From assembly GCF_003075035.1 (NCBI RefSeq), contig NZ_QCZE01000008.1, forward strand, positions 23,452-87,451: a stretch of 64,000 nucleotides of DNA, given 5' to 3'. Origin of the DNA: Zobellella maritima (GTDB lineage: Bacteria; Pseudomonadota; Gammaproteobacteria; Enterobacterales; Aeromonadaceae). The notes beneath the pieces were generated by a model. The model saw only the letters and a program-made list of their open reading frames with translations, searched no databases and had not been told where the DNA came from. Positions 19,515-31,571 of this stretch are shown here, piece by piece; within the stretch, counting starts at the first letter, position 1; every line of letters begins with the position of its first letter. A program made the translations under genes and the position numbers.

Positions 19515-19860
19515 GACTTACCTCTTAACATTCAATTTTGATAGAAACAGATTGGCCTGCGATCAGGCCTGACCGACACACGGAGTCGGAAAAGGTCGAA
19601 CAGTGAGTCCGCATGGGGAGGCAAGGGTCGGGAACAGCGGGAAAGACAACAGCGCAGAAAAAACAGGATGTGCGGCAGAACTAAAGATGCGTTTCAAGCA
19701 ACTTCGCGAACAGTCCATATGATTTACCGGTTTTGGCCGGACCTCTTGGTTAAAATGGATCCACATCATAATCACAATACGGCTTTTGGCAAACAAAAAT
19801 AATGTGACAGCGTGCAGGCCCGGACGAGGGCGGGCTATGCCCGCCCTCGTCCATTTTAAG
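19515..19860. other. 346-base gap between trpB and the TerC/CBS gene
   Basis: It holds a small hairpin in the TerC/CBS leader (19554-19569) and the long hairpin after trpB (19822-19852). The middle is low-information sequence with no gene or operator that I recognise. Confidence 0.55.
19822..19852 (-). terminator. 14-bp hairpin after trpB
   Basis: GGACGAGGGCGGGC (19822-19835) pairs perfectly with its complement at 19839-19852 across a 3-base loop, 8 bases past the trpB stop. No T-run follows on the minus strand, so termination would rest on the strong stem. Confidence 0.65.
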
Positions 19861-21063
19861 TTACCCCCTGGCTTCGAAGCCGAAGGTTTCGGTGACGTAA
19901 TCGATGTCCTTGTCACCACGACCCGACAGGTTGATCAGCATGGTCTGACCCGGATTTTCCTGGCCGTGCTTGATAGCCCAGGCCACCGCATGGGCACTTT
20001 CCAGGGCCGGGATAATGCCTTCCAGACGCGACAGCCTGTAGAAGGCTGCCAGGGTTTCGTCATCGCTGATCGCGTGGTAGTTGACCTTGCCCTCGGTCTT
20101 GAGGAAGGAATGCTCGGGGCCCACGCCCGGATAATCCAGCCCGGAGGCGATGGAATGCACCGGCGCCGGATTTCCTTCGTCGTCGGACAGCAGCAGGCAC
20201 TTGAAACCGTGAATCATGCCCGGCTTGCCGAAGGTCATGGTAGCCGAGTGCTCACCAAGCGCGGTGCCCCGTCCCAGGGGCTCGACCCCGTTCAGGCCCA
20301 CCCCCTCGTCGTCGAGGAAGGCGCTGAACAGGCCCAGAGCATTGGAGCCGCCGCCCACACAGGCACCCACCTGATCCGGCAGTTCACCCACCATTTCAAT
20401 AAACTGCTCCCTGGCCTCGATGCCAATCACCGACTGGAAATCACGCACCATCAGCGGGAAAGGATGGGGCCCCACCACGGAGCCGATGGCGAACAGCGCG
20501 GTGTCGGCCTGTCCGAGGTAGGACTCGAAAGCCGAGTCGACCGCTTCCTTGAGGCTGCGGCCACCGAAGCTTACCGGCACCACCTCGGCGCCAAGCAGCT
20601 TCATGCGGGTTACATTGGGCGATTCCTTGGCAATGTCGATTTCGCCCATATGGATTTCGCATTCCATGCCGAAATAGGCCGCCGCCGTGGCCAATGCCAC
20701 CCCGTGCTGGCCGGCGCCGGTTTCGGCGATCAGCTTGGTCTTGCCCATGTGCTTGGCGAGCAGCGCCTCGGCCATGCAGTGGTTCAGCTTGTGGGCGCCG
20801 GTATGGTTGAGATCCTCGCGTTTGAGATAGATATGGGCGCCGACCTCGCGGCTCAGGTTGTGGGCGTAATAAACCGGTGTGGGTCGGCCCTGATAATGCT
20901 TGCGGATATAGCGCAGTTCATTGAGGAAACCGGCGGAACGCCCGAGGGTCAGGTAGGCCCTGTTTATCTCGGCAAACTGGGATTCCAGCTGCGGAGGCAG
21001 GAAAGCGCCACCGAACTCGCCGAAATAACCGTCCTTGTCCGGGAACCGCTTCAGATACCCCAT
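19861..21063 (-). CDS. trpB: Stand-alone tryptophan synthase beta chain (TrpB-like)
   Basis: This 400-residue PLP enzyme has the TrpB length and blocks: [32 protein letters not shown] (PLP Lys about 92), [12 protein letters not shown] (catalytic Glu in this block), [26 protein letters not shown] and LSGRGDKD. It would condense indole or indole-glycerol-phosphate-derived indole with serine. Two features are unusual: there is no trpA or any other trp gene nearby, and the lysine motif reads HKLNHC instead of the usual HKINN. It may be an indole-salvaging second TrpB or have another substrate. AGGAGG sits 8 bases before the ATG. It is preceded by a 589-base gap. Confidence 0.88.
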   Translation of the reverse strand: MGYLKRFPDKDGYFGEFGGAFLPPQLESQFAEINRAYLTLGRSAGFLNELRYIRKHYQGRPTPVYYAHNLSREVGAHIYLKREDLNHTGAHKLNHCMAEALLAKHMGKTKLIAETGAGQHGVALATAAAYFGMECEIHMGEIDIAKESPNVTRMKLLGAEVVPVSFGGRSLKEAVDSAFESYLGQADTALFAIGSVVGPHPFPLMVRDFQSVIGIEAREQFIEMVGELPDQVGACVGGGSNALGLFSAFLDDEGVGLNGVEPLGRGTALGEHSATMTFGKPGMIHGFKCLLLSDDEGNPAPVHSIASGLDYPGVGPEHSFLKTEGKVNYHAISDDETLAAFYRLSRLEGIIPALESAHAVAWAIKHGQENPGQTMLINLSGRGDKDIDYVTETFGFEARG

Positions 21064-21652
21064 GGATGACCTCCTTGACTGTGTAGATAGGGATAAAACC
21101 GGAGACCATTATCCATCTAAAGCTGTCCGACACAATTACCGAAAAGGAGAACAACGGGCAGCACGGGCGTGCCCATGCCTGCAACGCGTTACAGAGCGCG
21201 GGTCCCGGAAAATATCAATGACTGTCCATAAATGGCTTCGGAATGGAAATAACAGATGGTTTTAGGTAAACACCTTTTTATCCGGGTATTCAGCGGGAAT
21301 ATCCGATGTAAGACAGACAAAAGTATTGCCTGCAAATGATCCTTCGGTTCGATGCAGCACCGATAATATCCCCGAACATCGCCGGTTAATTATCACCTCA
21401 GCCATGTCTGGCTTGCATTGGATATCCACATGACACAGTATCGTTATTGGTGGATTGCCGGTGGCCGCGGATAACAACCTTATCCGGTTAAGGCCGGGAT
21501 ACCGGGGCTGGCGAGCACAGCCTTTACCGTAGTGCATCCCGGTCGGCAAACCGGTTACGCCCGACACGATATGCCATCAACCGACTACCATCCCGTTCGC
21601 ATTGAGGACGCCTTATAAAACAGTATTCTTGTCATCTATTTGGAGCAACGTC
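21064..21652. other. 589-base gap between trpB and the cupin gene
   Basis: This is a divergent promoter region. It contains a TATAAA near 21613 that could serve the cupin gene, and a short inverted repeat CCTTA/TAAGG near 21478. I see no TrpR- or TyrR-type operator, leader peptide or supported coding sequence. Base composition is less GC-rich than its surroundings. Confidence 0.5.
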
Positions 21653-22021
21653 ATGACCCAGGAAAAAGTCATCACCCTTGAAAAATCCGAGCCCGTTTCG
21701 CGTACATCCGCGCCAAAGGCAAATCCGAAATCCGGTGAACCCTTTGCCAACAACGTGACCTATTTCGATCATAGCTCGGGCAACTTCAAGGCCGGCACCT
21801 GGGATTGCACCGCCGGCAGTTGGGAACATAACCATCCCAAGCTCGAGTTCTGCTATATCGTCGAGGGCAGCGTCAAGATAATCGAGGAAGACAGTGGCGT
21901 GACCCATGTGTATAACAAGGGAGATTCCTTTGTAGTCCCCAAAGGTACCCGCGTAACCTGGGTTGTTGACGACTACGCCAAGAAGATTTTTGTCTCTGCT
22001 GCCCACCTTGACGGCCTGTAA
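21653..22021 (+). CDS. Small cupin-domain protein (cupin_3 / DUF861 type)
   Basis: This 122-residue single-domain cupin has the core GTWDCTAGSWEHNHPKLEFCYIVEGSVKIIEEDSG and the second motif YNKGDSFVVPKGTRVTWVV. In such proteins the WEHNHPKLEFCYIVEG block normally supplies metal-binding residues. Its substrate is unknown; relatives are annotated from ureidoglycine aminohydrolase-like to generic sugar-binding cupins. I chose the start at 21653 because of GGAG 7 bases upstream. It is a single-gene unit closed by a strong terminator. Confidence 0.88.
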   Translation: MTQEKVITLEKSEPVSRTSAPKANPKSGEPFANNVTYFDHSSGNFKAGTWDCTAGSWEHNHPKLEFCYIVEGSVKIIEEDSGVTHVYNKGDSFVVPKGTRVTWVVDDYAKKIFVSAAHLDGL

Positions 22022-22047
22022 GCCGAATCAAAGAGACCTGGTTTCTT

Positions 22048-22083
22048 AATAGGCCACAGGGTTCCGCCCTGTGGCCTATTTGT
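22048..22083 (+). terminator. Terminator after the cupin gene
   Basis: AATAGGCCACAGGG (22048-22061) pairs with CCCTGTGGCCTATT (22067-22080) over a 5-base loop: a perfect 14-bp stem 26 bases past the stop. Confidence 0.85.
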
Positions 22084-22309
22084 ACTACCGCCATGTTGAT
22101 TATCAATATTGTGGCAAATCACTGAACAAGGTGCGCTGACCATAGATCATTTAGTTCATCTACCCTCCCGACTGGCGCCCTCCAATCCATTCGGCTTTTT
22201 ATATTTCGGTTATTGTTATGCTCGGCCTTGCCCTGTAATACCGACTGCCTTAAACAATCTGAAAGCGTTTTGGGATCCCCCTGAGAGGCGCAGTGATTAA
22301 GCCACTTCC

Positions 22310-22798
22310 CTACCACCAGCGAACCGGATAGCGTTGGCCCGTGCCGCGGTGAAACACCAGGCCCCCCACGATGATCAGAGACGCTCCCAAGGCCACCGGC
22401 GACCACAGAAAGCCCCAGTCCTGGCCGCCCAGCATCACGATCAGCGGATTGGCCCCGGCCGGTGGATGGGTGGTATCAGTCAACAGCATCAGGCTCACCG
22501 CCAGCCCCACCGCCAGGCCCAGCGACCAGGGTTGCACCCCGAACAACGTCAATATTATCAGGCCCACCAGGGTCGTCAGCAAATGGCCAAAGAAGATGTT
22601 CCTGGGCTGGGCCAGCGGGCTCTCCGGCAGGCCAAACAGGATCACCATGGTAGCCCCGAATGGTGCCATCAACCAGAGACTGGAGGCATCCAGGCCGTCC
22701 AGCTCCGCCAGGGTGGTAATGCACAACATGGCACCCAGGCCCGCCACCAGTGCCGGATAGCGCGCCGCCAGGCGGAAAACCCCGTTTTCACTACTCAT
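22310..22798 (-). CDS. HPP-family inner-membrane protein
   Basis: This 162-residue protein has four hydrophobic helices and the HPP motif (LMLLTDTTHPPAGANPLIVM). The other family block LWLMAPFGATMVILFGLPESPLAQPRN is also present. HPP proteins are integral membrane proteins; some plant and cyanobacterial relatives have been linked to nitrite transport. I chose the start at 22798 because GGAGGG is well placed; a GTG two codons earlier is the alternative. It is divergent from a TetR-type regulator across two matching operators, so that regulator is its likely repressor. Confidence 0.88.
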   Translation of the reverse strand: MSSENGVFRLAARYPALVAGLGAMLCITTLAELDGLDASSLWLMAPFGATMVILFGLPESPLAQPRNIFFGHLLTTLVGLIILTLFGVQPWSLGLAVGLAVSLMLLTDTTHPPAGANPLIVMLGGQDWGFLWSPVALGASLIIVGGLVFHRGTGQRYPVRWW

Positions 22799-22820
22799 CG
22801 TCACCCTCCCCTCATTAAAA

Positions 22821-22838
22821 GTAGACAGATCTGTCTAC
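22821..22838. promoter_or_regulatory. Perfect palindrome, candidate TetR operator O1
   Basis: GTAGACAGATCTGTCTAC is an 18-base perfect palindrome, 23 bases upstream of the HPP gene start. Its core TAGACAGATCTGTCTA recurs with one base changed at 22854-22869, 32 bases centre to centre (about three helical turns). Confidence 0.8.
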
Positions 22839-22853
22839 ATATGAAGGCAAGGA

Positions 22854-22870
22854 TAGACAGATCGGTCTAC
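22854..22870. promoter_or_regulatory. Second palindrome, candidate TetR operator O2
   Basis: TAGACAGATCGGTCTA (22854-22869) has the same TAGAC/GTCTA arms and 6-base centre as O1, 36 bases before the tetR-type gene start at 22906. Two sites on the same helix face suggest joint control of both divergent promoters. Confidence 0.75.
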
Positions 22871-22905
22871 CTCTGTCAATATGCACGCATCAACCGGAGG
22901 AACTC

Positions 22906-23478
22906 ATGGATAAACGGCAGCAACTCGTGACAACCGCCTTCGAGCTGTTTTATCGGCACGGTATCCATGCCGTGGGCATCAACCAGATCCTGCAGGCCTC
23001 GGGCGTCGCCAAGAAAACCCTGTATCACCATTTCTCCAGCAAGGAGGCGCTGGTGGCCGCCGTGGTTGCCTACAGAGACGCCGCCTACCAGGAATGGCTC
23101 GATGCCCGGCTGGCGCAGGGAGAACAAACGGTAACGGGCGTGATCCACTCCCTGTTCATGGCACTGGACGACTGGTTCAACGATCGGGCGGCACCGCTGA
23201 CCCGCTTTCACGGCTGTTTTTTTATCAATGCCAGCGGTGAGTACGGTGATCCCGGACACGAGGTACACCGACAATGTGCCCGGCACAAGGAAGCCGTGAT
23301 GAACCTGCTGGCGGATTACCTGCAACGGACGGGGCTGGCGGCACCGGCCGCCAGCCGGCTGGCGCAGGCCCTGGGGCTGCTAAAGGAGGGGGCCATAGTG
23401 CAGGCCCATGTGCAGGGCGAAAAACGGGCCGCCCTCAGTGCCAGGGAGCTGGCCCTGCGTCTGCCCGACTCCGAATAG
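22906..23478 (+). CDS. TetR-family transcriptional regulator
   Basis: This 190-residue protein has an N-terminal TetR DNA-binding domain (LVTTAFELFYRHGIHAVGINQILQASGVAKKTLYHHFSSKEALV) and a ligand-binding half with GCFFINASGEYGDPGHEVH, as in the YxaF/LmrA-like branch. GGAGG lies 7 bases before the ATG. It is divergent from the HPP membrane gene; two TAGAC-N6-GTCTA sites lie between them. Effector unknown. Confidence 0.88.
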   Translation: MDKRQQLVTTAFELFYRHGIHAVGINQILQASGVAKKTLYHHFSSKEALVAAVVAYRDAAYQEWLDARLAQGEQTVTGVIHSLFMALDDWFNDRAAPLTRFHGCFFINASGEYGDPGHEVHRQCARHKEAVMNLLADYLQRTGLAAPAASRLAQALGLLKEGAIVQAHVQGEKRAALSARELALRLPDSE

Positions 23479-23517
23479 GCAAGAGGCCCGCATGAACGGA
23501 CCTCTTGTTGCTACAGG

Positions 23518-24639
23518 CTAACGGCTGGCGGAATAGCTGTTGTCCCAGTCCTTCCATACCGGCTGCAGGCCGGTCGCGGCAATCGCCCTGGCCACCTCGG
23601 CGGGGCTGCGGTCGTCATCGATCTCGAACTGCTCCAGCTCGGCCTTGTCATCGGCCACATAGCCGCCGGGCTGGGTCTTGGAGCCGGCACTGATACTGGT
23701 CACCCCCAGCGGGATCACCTTGTCGCGGAACTCCCGGGCCTCGCGGGTCGACAGGCTCAGCTCCAACTCGCCGTCAAACATGCGGTAGGCGCAGATCAGC
23801 TGCACCAGCTGGCGATCGGTCATCACCGACTTGGGCTGCAGGCCACCGGTGCAGGGCCGCAGGCGCGGGAACGACACCGAATAGCGGGTTTTCCAGTAAT
23901 GCCTCTGCAGGTAGCGCAGGTGCGCCGCCACGTAGAAACTGTCGGCCCGCCAGTCTTCCAGGCCGAACAGAGCGCCCAGACCGATCTTGTCGATGCCGGC
24001 ACTGCCCAGCCGGTCCGGGGTTTCCAGCCGCCAGCGGAAGTCCTTCTTCTTGCCACGGATATGGTGCTCATCGTAGGTCAGGTGCTGATAGGTCTCCTGA
24101 TAGACCATGACGCTATCCAGGCCGTACTGGCGCAGCTCGGCGTACTCTGCTTCGGACAGGGGCTGCACCTCCATCATCACATAGCTGAAATGACGTTTGA
24201 TGATCGGCAGCATTTGCTTGAAATAGGTCAGCCCCACCTTGCCTTCGTGCTCACCGGTCACCAGCAGCACCGTATCGAAGCCCATGGCCTTGATCGCCAG
24301 GCATTCCTGCTCGATTTCCGCCTCGCTCAGGGTCTTGCGTTTGAGCCGGTTGCTCATCGAGAAACCGCAATAGGTACAATCGTTGGCACACAGATTCGAC
24401 AGGTACAGGGGGATGTAAAACCCCACTGTATTGCCGAAGCGCTGGCGGGTCAGCCGGTAGGACTGCTGGGCCATCTGCTCGAGATAAGGCTCGGCGGCCG
24501 GCGAGATCAGCGCCATAAAGTCCTGCAGATCCCGTTTCGGCTTGGCCAGCGCCCGCTCCACGTCCCGCGCCTGCTTGCCGTAGATGCTCATCTTGATGTC
24601 ATCCCAGTCCATGGACGACCAGACATCGAAGAAGCTCAT
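23518..24639 (-). CDS. thiH: 2-iminoacetate synthase ThiH (radical SAM)
   Basis: This 373-residue enzyme (E. coli 377) cleaves tyrosine to dehydroglycine (2-iminoacetate) and p-cresol to feed thiazole synthesis. The radical-SAM cluster motif [10 protein letters not shown] is present, as are SNRLKRKTL and the C-terminal [10 protein letters not shown] and [16 protein letters not shown] blocks. It is the last gene of the thi operon. Its ATG overlaps the thiG stop by four bases and GGAG lies within the end of thiG. Use of ThiH rather than ThiO implies the tyrosine-dependent, oxygen-sensitive route. Confidence 0.96.
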   Translation of the reverse strand: MSFFDVWSSMDWDDIKMSIYGKQARDVERALAKPKRDLQDFMALISPAAEPYLEQMAQQSYRLTRQRFGNTVGFYIPLYLSNLCANDCTYCGFSMSNRLKRKTLSEAEIEQECLAIKAMGFDTVLLVTGEHEGKVGLTYFKQMLPIIKRHFSYVMMEVQPLSEAEYAELRQYGLDSVMVYQETYQHLTYDEHHIRGKKKDFRWRLETPDRLGSAGIDKIGLGALFGLEDWRADSFYVAAHLRYLQRHYWKTRYSVSFPRLRPCTGGLQPKSVMTDRQLVQLICAYRMFDGELELSLSTREAREFRDKVIPLGVTSISAGSKTQPGGYVADDKAELEQFEIDDDRSPAEVARAIAATGLQPVWKDWDNSYSASR

Positions 24640-25406
24640 AGGGTCTCCAGGAAGGCGGTCAGCGGGCTGGACGCCTGGGCATGGCGGCTCTGACCGGCCA
24701 GCCCGGCCTCATAGGCCATGCGCCCGGCGGTCACCGCCAGCCTGAAGGCCTCGCCCATGGCCACCGGATCGCCGGCCACCGCGATGGCGGTATTGACCAA
24801 CACGGCATCGGCGCCCAGCTCCATGGCATAGGCGGCGTGGCTGGGGGCACCGATGCCCGCATCCACCACCACGGGCACATTGGCCTGCTCTATGATGATT
24901 TCCAGAAAGTCATGGGTTACCAACCCCTTGTTGGAACCGATCGGCGCCCCCAGCGGCATCACCGCCGCGCAACCCACTTCTTCCAGCCGCTTGCACAGCA
25001 CGGGATCGGCGCCGCAGTAGGGCAACACGATAAAGCCGTCCTTGACCAGCAACTCGGCGGCCTTGAGGGTCTCGATGGGATCGGGCAGCAGGTACTTGGG
25101 ATCCGGATGAATTTCCAGCTTGAGCCAGTTGGTGCCCAGGGCTTCCCGTGCCAGCCGGGCGGCAAACAGCGCCTCGTCTGCATCCCTGGCGCCCGAGGTG
25201 TTGGGCAGCAGGTTGACGCCCAGTTCCAGCAGCGGAGGCAAGATGTCGTCGCTGTGGTTTTTCAGATCGACCCGCTTCAGCGCCATGGTCACCAGTTCGG
25301 TGCCGGTGGCGGTAAAGGCCGCCTGCATGGTGGCGCTGTCGCTGAACTTGCCCGTGCCGGTAAACAGCCGGGAGTTAAAGGTTTTATCGGCGATGATCAG
25401 GCTCAT
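24636..25406 (-). CDS. thiG: Thiazole synthase ThiG
   Basis: This 256-residue TIM-barrel enzyme has the same length as E. coli ThiG. It joins deoxyxylulose-5-phosphate, 2-iminoacetate and the ThiS thiocarboxylate into the thiazole phosphate. Visible blocks: [30 protein letters not shown] (TAGC region), [16 protein letters not shown] with the Schiff-base lysine region, and [33 protein letters not shown]. It starts one base after the thiS stop. The thiS codons for the terminal Gly-Gly (GGAGGC) double as its ribosome site. Confidence 0.97.
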   Translation of the reverse strand: MSLIIADKTFNSRLFTGTGKFSDSATMQAAFTATGTELVTMALKRVDLKNHSDDILPPLLELGVNLLPNTSGARDADEALFAARLAREALGTNWLKLEIHPDPKYLLPDPIETLKAAELLVKDGFIVLPYCGADPVLCKRLEEVGCAAVMPLGAPIGSNKGLVTHDFLEIIIEQANVPVVVDAGIGAPSHAAYAMELGADAVLVNTAIAVAGDPVAMGEAFRLAVTAGRMAYEAGLAGQSRHAQASSPLTAFLETL

Positions 25407-25407
25407 G

Positions 25408-25608
25408 TCAGCCTCCGGCTATGGCGTGGAACAGGGTGATCTGATCACCCCCGTTCAGGGTGATCTGTGACCATTGCGAGCGGGCCACTACCTGCTGGTT
25501 CAGGGCCACCGCCACCCCGGGCTTGTCTTGTTGCAGCTGGACCAGCATGCCTTGCAGGCTAGTGCCGGGCGTCAGTTGCAGGAATTCTTCATTGACTGTG
25601 ACTTGCAT
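25408..25608 (-). CDS. thiS: Sulfur carrier protein ThiS
   Basis: This 66-residue ubiquitin-like carrier ends in the required Gly-Gly (HAIAGG), which ThiF adenylates and which is then converted to a thiocarboxylate. The start at 25608 is favoured by GGAGAG upstream and gives exactly the usual length. Its first 20 bases overlap the end of thiF. Confidence 0.96.
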   Translation of the reverse strand: MQVTVNEEFLQLTPGTSLQGMLVQLQQDKPGVAVALNQQVVARSQWSQITLNGGDQITLFHAIAGG

Positions 25609-26336
25609 TTTTCTCTCCACACACGGGGCAACCGGGATCCTTGGGCACCGTCAGGGTCTGCCAGCTGTGCGCCTTGGCATCGAACAACTTGAGCTGTCCC
25701 AGCGGCACTGTGCCGGTGCCGGTCAGCCACTTGATGGCCTCCAGTGCCTGCAGCAGGCCTATGGTGCCGACCACGGGGCCGATCACCCCGGAGTTGCTGC
25801 AGTTGAGCCGTTCGCTGATATCCGGGCCATAGAGACAGCGGTAACAGCCGTGTCCGGCCTGCGGATCCAGTGCCAGCAGCTGGCCTTCGAAACGGATGGC
25901 GGCACCGATGATCAGCGGCCTGCCCCAGGCGTAACAGGCGGCATTGATCGCCTGACGGGTGGCCATGTTGTCGGTACAGTCCAGCACCAGGTCGGCTTCG
26001 GCGACAAAATCACCGAGGCTGTCCGCATCCATCCGCTGATTGATGGCAATCACCTCGACGTCCGGATTCAGCGCGAGCAGTTTCTCCCGGGCCGTCTCCG
26101 CCTTGCTGTGTTGCAGGCTGTCCATGTTATACAGGGTCTGGCGCTGCAGGTTGCTGACGTCCACCAGATCGTGATCCGCCAGCCACAGGGTGCCGACCCC
26201 TGCCGCCGCCAGATACTGGGCGGCGGGCGAACCCAGTCCACCCAGACCGACGATCAGCACGGAAGCGTTTTTCAGCCTGAGCTGACCCGCCTCGCCCACG
26301 TCTTCCAGCAACAGGTGCCGGCTGTAGCGTAAAAAT

Positions 26337-26353
<17 letters not shown>
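25589..26353 (-). CDS. thiF: ThiS adenylyltransferase ThiF
   Basis: This 254-residue E1-like enzyme (E. coli 251) activates ThiS. Seen: the ATP loop [23 protein letters not shown], the acidic [13 protein letters not shown] block, [16 protein letters not shown], the zinc-binding pairs CYRC and CPVC, and the segment [13 protein letters not shown] corresponding to the sulfur-relay cysteine region. I chose the start at 26353 (GGAGGGAGA upstream). It overlaps the end of thiDE by 17 bases and the start of thiS by 20, so the whole operon is tightly packed. Confidence 0.95.
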
Positions 26354-29908
<3,555 letters not shown>

Positions 29909-29911
29909 TCA

Positions 29912-29992
29912 CTTGCTTCCCTTCGCAGGTATTAGCCTGATCAGGTTCAACGGATCCCGCGTATGCGGTCTCAGCCCAGGGGGCACTCCGAC
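29912..29992 (-). promoter_or_regulatory. TPP riboswitch (THI element)
   Basis: The minus strand shows the THI-box parts in order: GCCCCCTGGGCTGAGA, then TTGAACCTGATCAGGCTAAT, then ACCTGCGAAGGGAA. These are the pyrimidine-sensing CUGAGA and the pyrophosphate-sensing ACCUG...GCGAAGGGA regions. Placement in the leader of the thi operon fits thiamin-pyrophosphate feedback control. Confidence 0.95.
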
Positions 29993-30185
29993 AAGATGTG
30001 CGGCCAGTATAACCAGAGCCTGTCGGAAAAAGCAAAGCCGTTGCATACAATTCAAATAAACTTTTTTTAACTCTTTGTAAACAAAGGCAAGCGATTTTTT
30101 GAAAGGGCCAGTTGCGGTTTTCTTGGCGGACCAGTGGCGGGGCTTTCAATAACAGGGCCCCTGACGAGGCCCGCTATCAGGAGAT

Positions 30186-30671
30186 TTATTGCCGCTTGCC
30201 GATCACTTCCTTCATCAGCTTCAGCTGCTGCTGTTTTAGCCGGCTGTCGGCGGCTATCTTGTCCAGGGTGGCCTGCCTGAGCTCGGCGTTTTCCATCTTG
30301 CCGGCCCGGCTTTCGGCCATCATCCGTGACAGTATCATGTGCTGCTCCATGGCTTCCAGGCGGGCATTCTGGCTGACCAGGTACTGTTTCTTCAGCTCGG
30401 GGCTGTCCATCTTCTCCAGCCGCTTGGTGAGCCGCTGTTCGAACTTCTGCGGAGCCATTTTCATGGGGTGGTGGCCCATGCCATGGCGGCCTTCCCCCCT
30501 GTGGTGGCCTGTTTCGCCCATCCGGTGACCGCAATCGCCCTGTCCCTTGCGCTCACCATGGGACCATTTCGGGCCCGTTTGTTCGGTACCGCTGGCGTCG
30601 ACGGCGCTGACCAGCGCAGGGGCGGCAAACAGGGTGGCGGCCAGCAACAATACGGTTTTCTTGGTGTTCAT
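30186..30671 (-). CDS. His/Met-rich periplasmic protein, Spy/CpxP-like
   Basis: This 161-residue protein has a signal peptide (TKKTVLLLAATLFAAPALVSA). Residues ~38-72 hold seven His, four Met and one Cys, a metal-binding look. The rest is helical and charged (FEQRLTKRLEKMDSPELKKQYLVSQNARLEAMEQHMILSRMMAESRAGKMENAELRQ), like the Spy/CpxP/CnrX cradle proteins. I do not see the exact LTxxQ motif, so family membership is likely rather than certain. It is divergent from a two-component system, as CpxP is from CpxRA. It may be the system's metal-binding accessory or stress target. Confidence 0.75.
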   Translation of the reverse strand: MNTKKTVLLLAATLFAAPALVSAVDASGTEQTGPKWSHGERKGQGDCGHRMGETGHHRGEGRHGMGHHPMKMAPQKFEQRLTKRLEKMDSPELKKQYLVSQNARLEAMEQHMILSRMMAESRAGKMENAELRQATLDKIAADSRLKQQQLKLMKEVIGKRQ

Positions 30672-30754
30672 GGTTTCTACCTCTGGTATGGGTTCGAGAT
30701 GAAGTAAAACAGCCGGCTGTCAGCGAACTGTGTCTGGCTCTCCCTTTTTTGTAG

Positions 30755-30789
30755 CAAAGTGTGACGGCCTTGTCGGCTGACACACTTTG
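30755..30789. promoter_or_regulatory. Inverted repeat in the spy-like / response-regulator intergenic region
   Basis: CAAAGTGTG (30755-30763) and CACACTTTG (30781-30789) are perfect 9-base inverted arms, 17 bases apart. The right arm overlaps a TTGACA (30787-30792); TATACT follows at 30815-30820, an unusually long 22-base spacer that suggests dependence on an activator. It is a candidate binding site for the response regulator. Confidence 0.5.
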
Positions 30790-30848
30790 ACATTAATTGC
30801 CGTAAAAACCGCCTTATACTGGCCCTATGGAACGACTGAGGAACCAAG

Positions 30849-31571
30849 ATGAATAAAGGCAGGCACCTGCTGGTGGTGGACGATCACAGCGAGATTCGCG
30901 ATTTGTTGAAGCGCTTCCTGGAGCAACACGGCTACCAGGTCAACGGCGCCCGGGACGGCCGGGAAATGCGCCAGCAGCTGGCCCGCCAGGCGGTTGACCT
31001 GATCATCCTGGACCTGATGCTGCCCGGCGAAGACGGCCTGACCCTGTGCCGGGAACTGAGGGCCTCCAGCGAGGTGCCCATCATCATGCTCACCGCCATG
31101 GGGGAAGATACCGATCGCATCGTCGGCCTGGAAATGGGTGCCGACGACTACCTGCCCAAACCCTTCAACCCCCGGGAGCTGCTGGCCAGGATCAAGGCGG
31201 TGCTCAGACGTAACCCCGAGCCGGGCCTGACCCAGGCACCAAAAGAGCAGCAACAGATCCGCTTCAATCAGTGGACCCTGGATATGGCCCGTCGCGAGCT
31301 GCTGGATAATAAAGGGGTCACCATCAGCCTGAGCACCGCCGAATTTGATCTGCTCAGGGTGTTTATCCAGCATCCCAACCGGGTGTTGAGTCGAGACCAG
31401 CTGCTGGACCTGGCCCGGGGCCGGGAAGCCCAGGCCTTCGACCGCGCCATCGATACCCTGGTCAGCCGGCTGCGGCGCAAGCTGGAGCCGGACTCCAAGA
31501 ATCCGCAACTGATCAAAACCATCTGGGGCGGAGGCTATATGCTGGTCGCCGACATCAGCCATGTGGATTAA
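30849..31571 (+). CDS. OmpR/PhoB-family response regulator
   Basis: This 240-residue protein has a receiver domain with the acidic pair DD at 11-12, phospho-acceptor Asp ~55 in LIILDLMLPGEDG, the LTAMG turn and the lysine in LPKPFNPREL. A C-terminal winged helix follows (SLSTAEFDLLRVFIQHPNRVLSRDQLLDLA ... DTLVSRLRRKLE). It overlaps the kinase gene by 11 bases, so the two are coupled. It is divergent from the His-rich periplasmic protein gene, a probable target. The signal is unknown. Confidence 0.93.
   Translation: MNKGRHLLVVDDHSEIRDLLKRFLEQHGYQVNGARDGREMRQQLARQAVDLIILDLMLPGEDGLTLCRELRASSEVPIIMLTAMGEDTDRIVGLEMGADDYLPKPFNPRELLARIKAVLRRNPEPGLTQAPKEQQQIRFNQWTLDMARRELLDNKGVTISLSTAEFDLLRVFIQHPNRVLSRDQLLDLARGREAQAFDRAIDTLVSRLRRKLEPDSKNPQLIKTIWGGGYMLVADISHVD

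Noticed and set aside
19515..19860. Possible yybP-ykoY manganese riboswitch before the TerC/CBS gene
   Set aside because: TerC genes can carry one, but the conserved stem and loop sequences of that class are not present in this leader.
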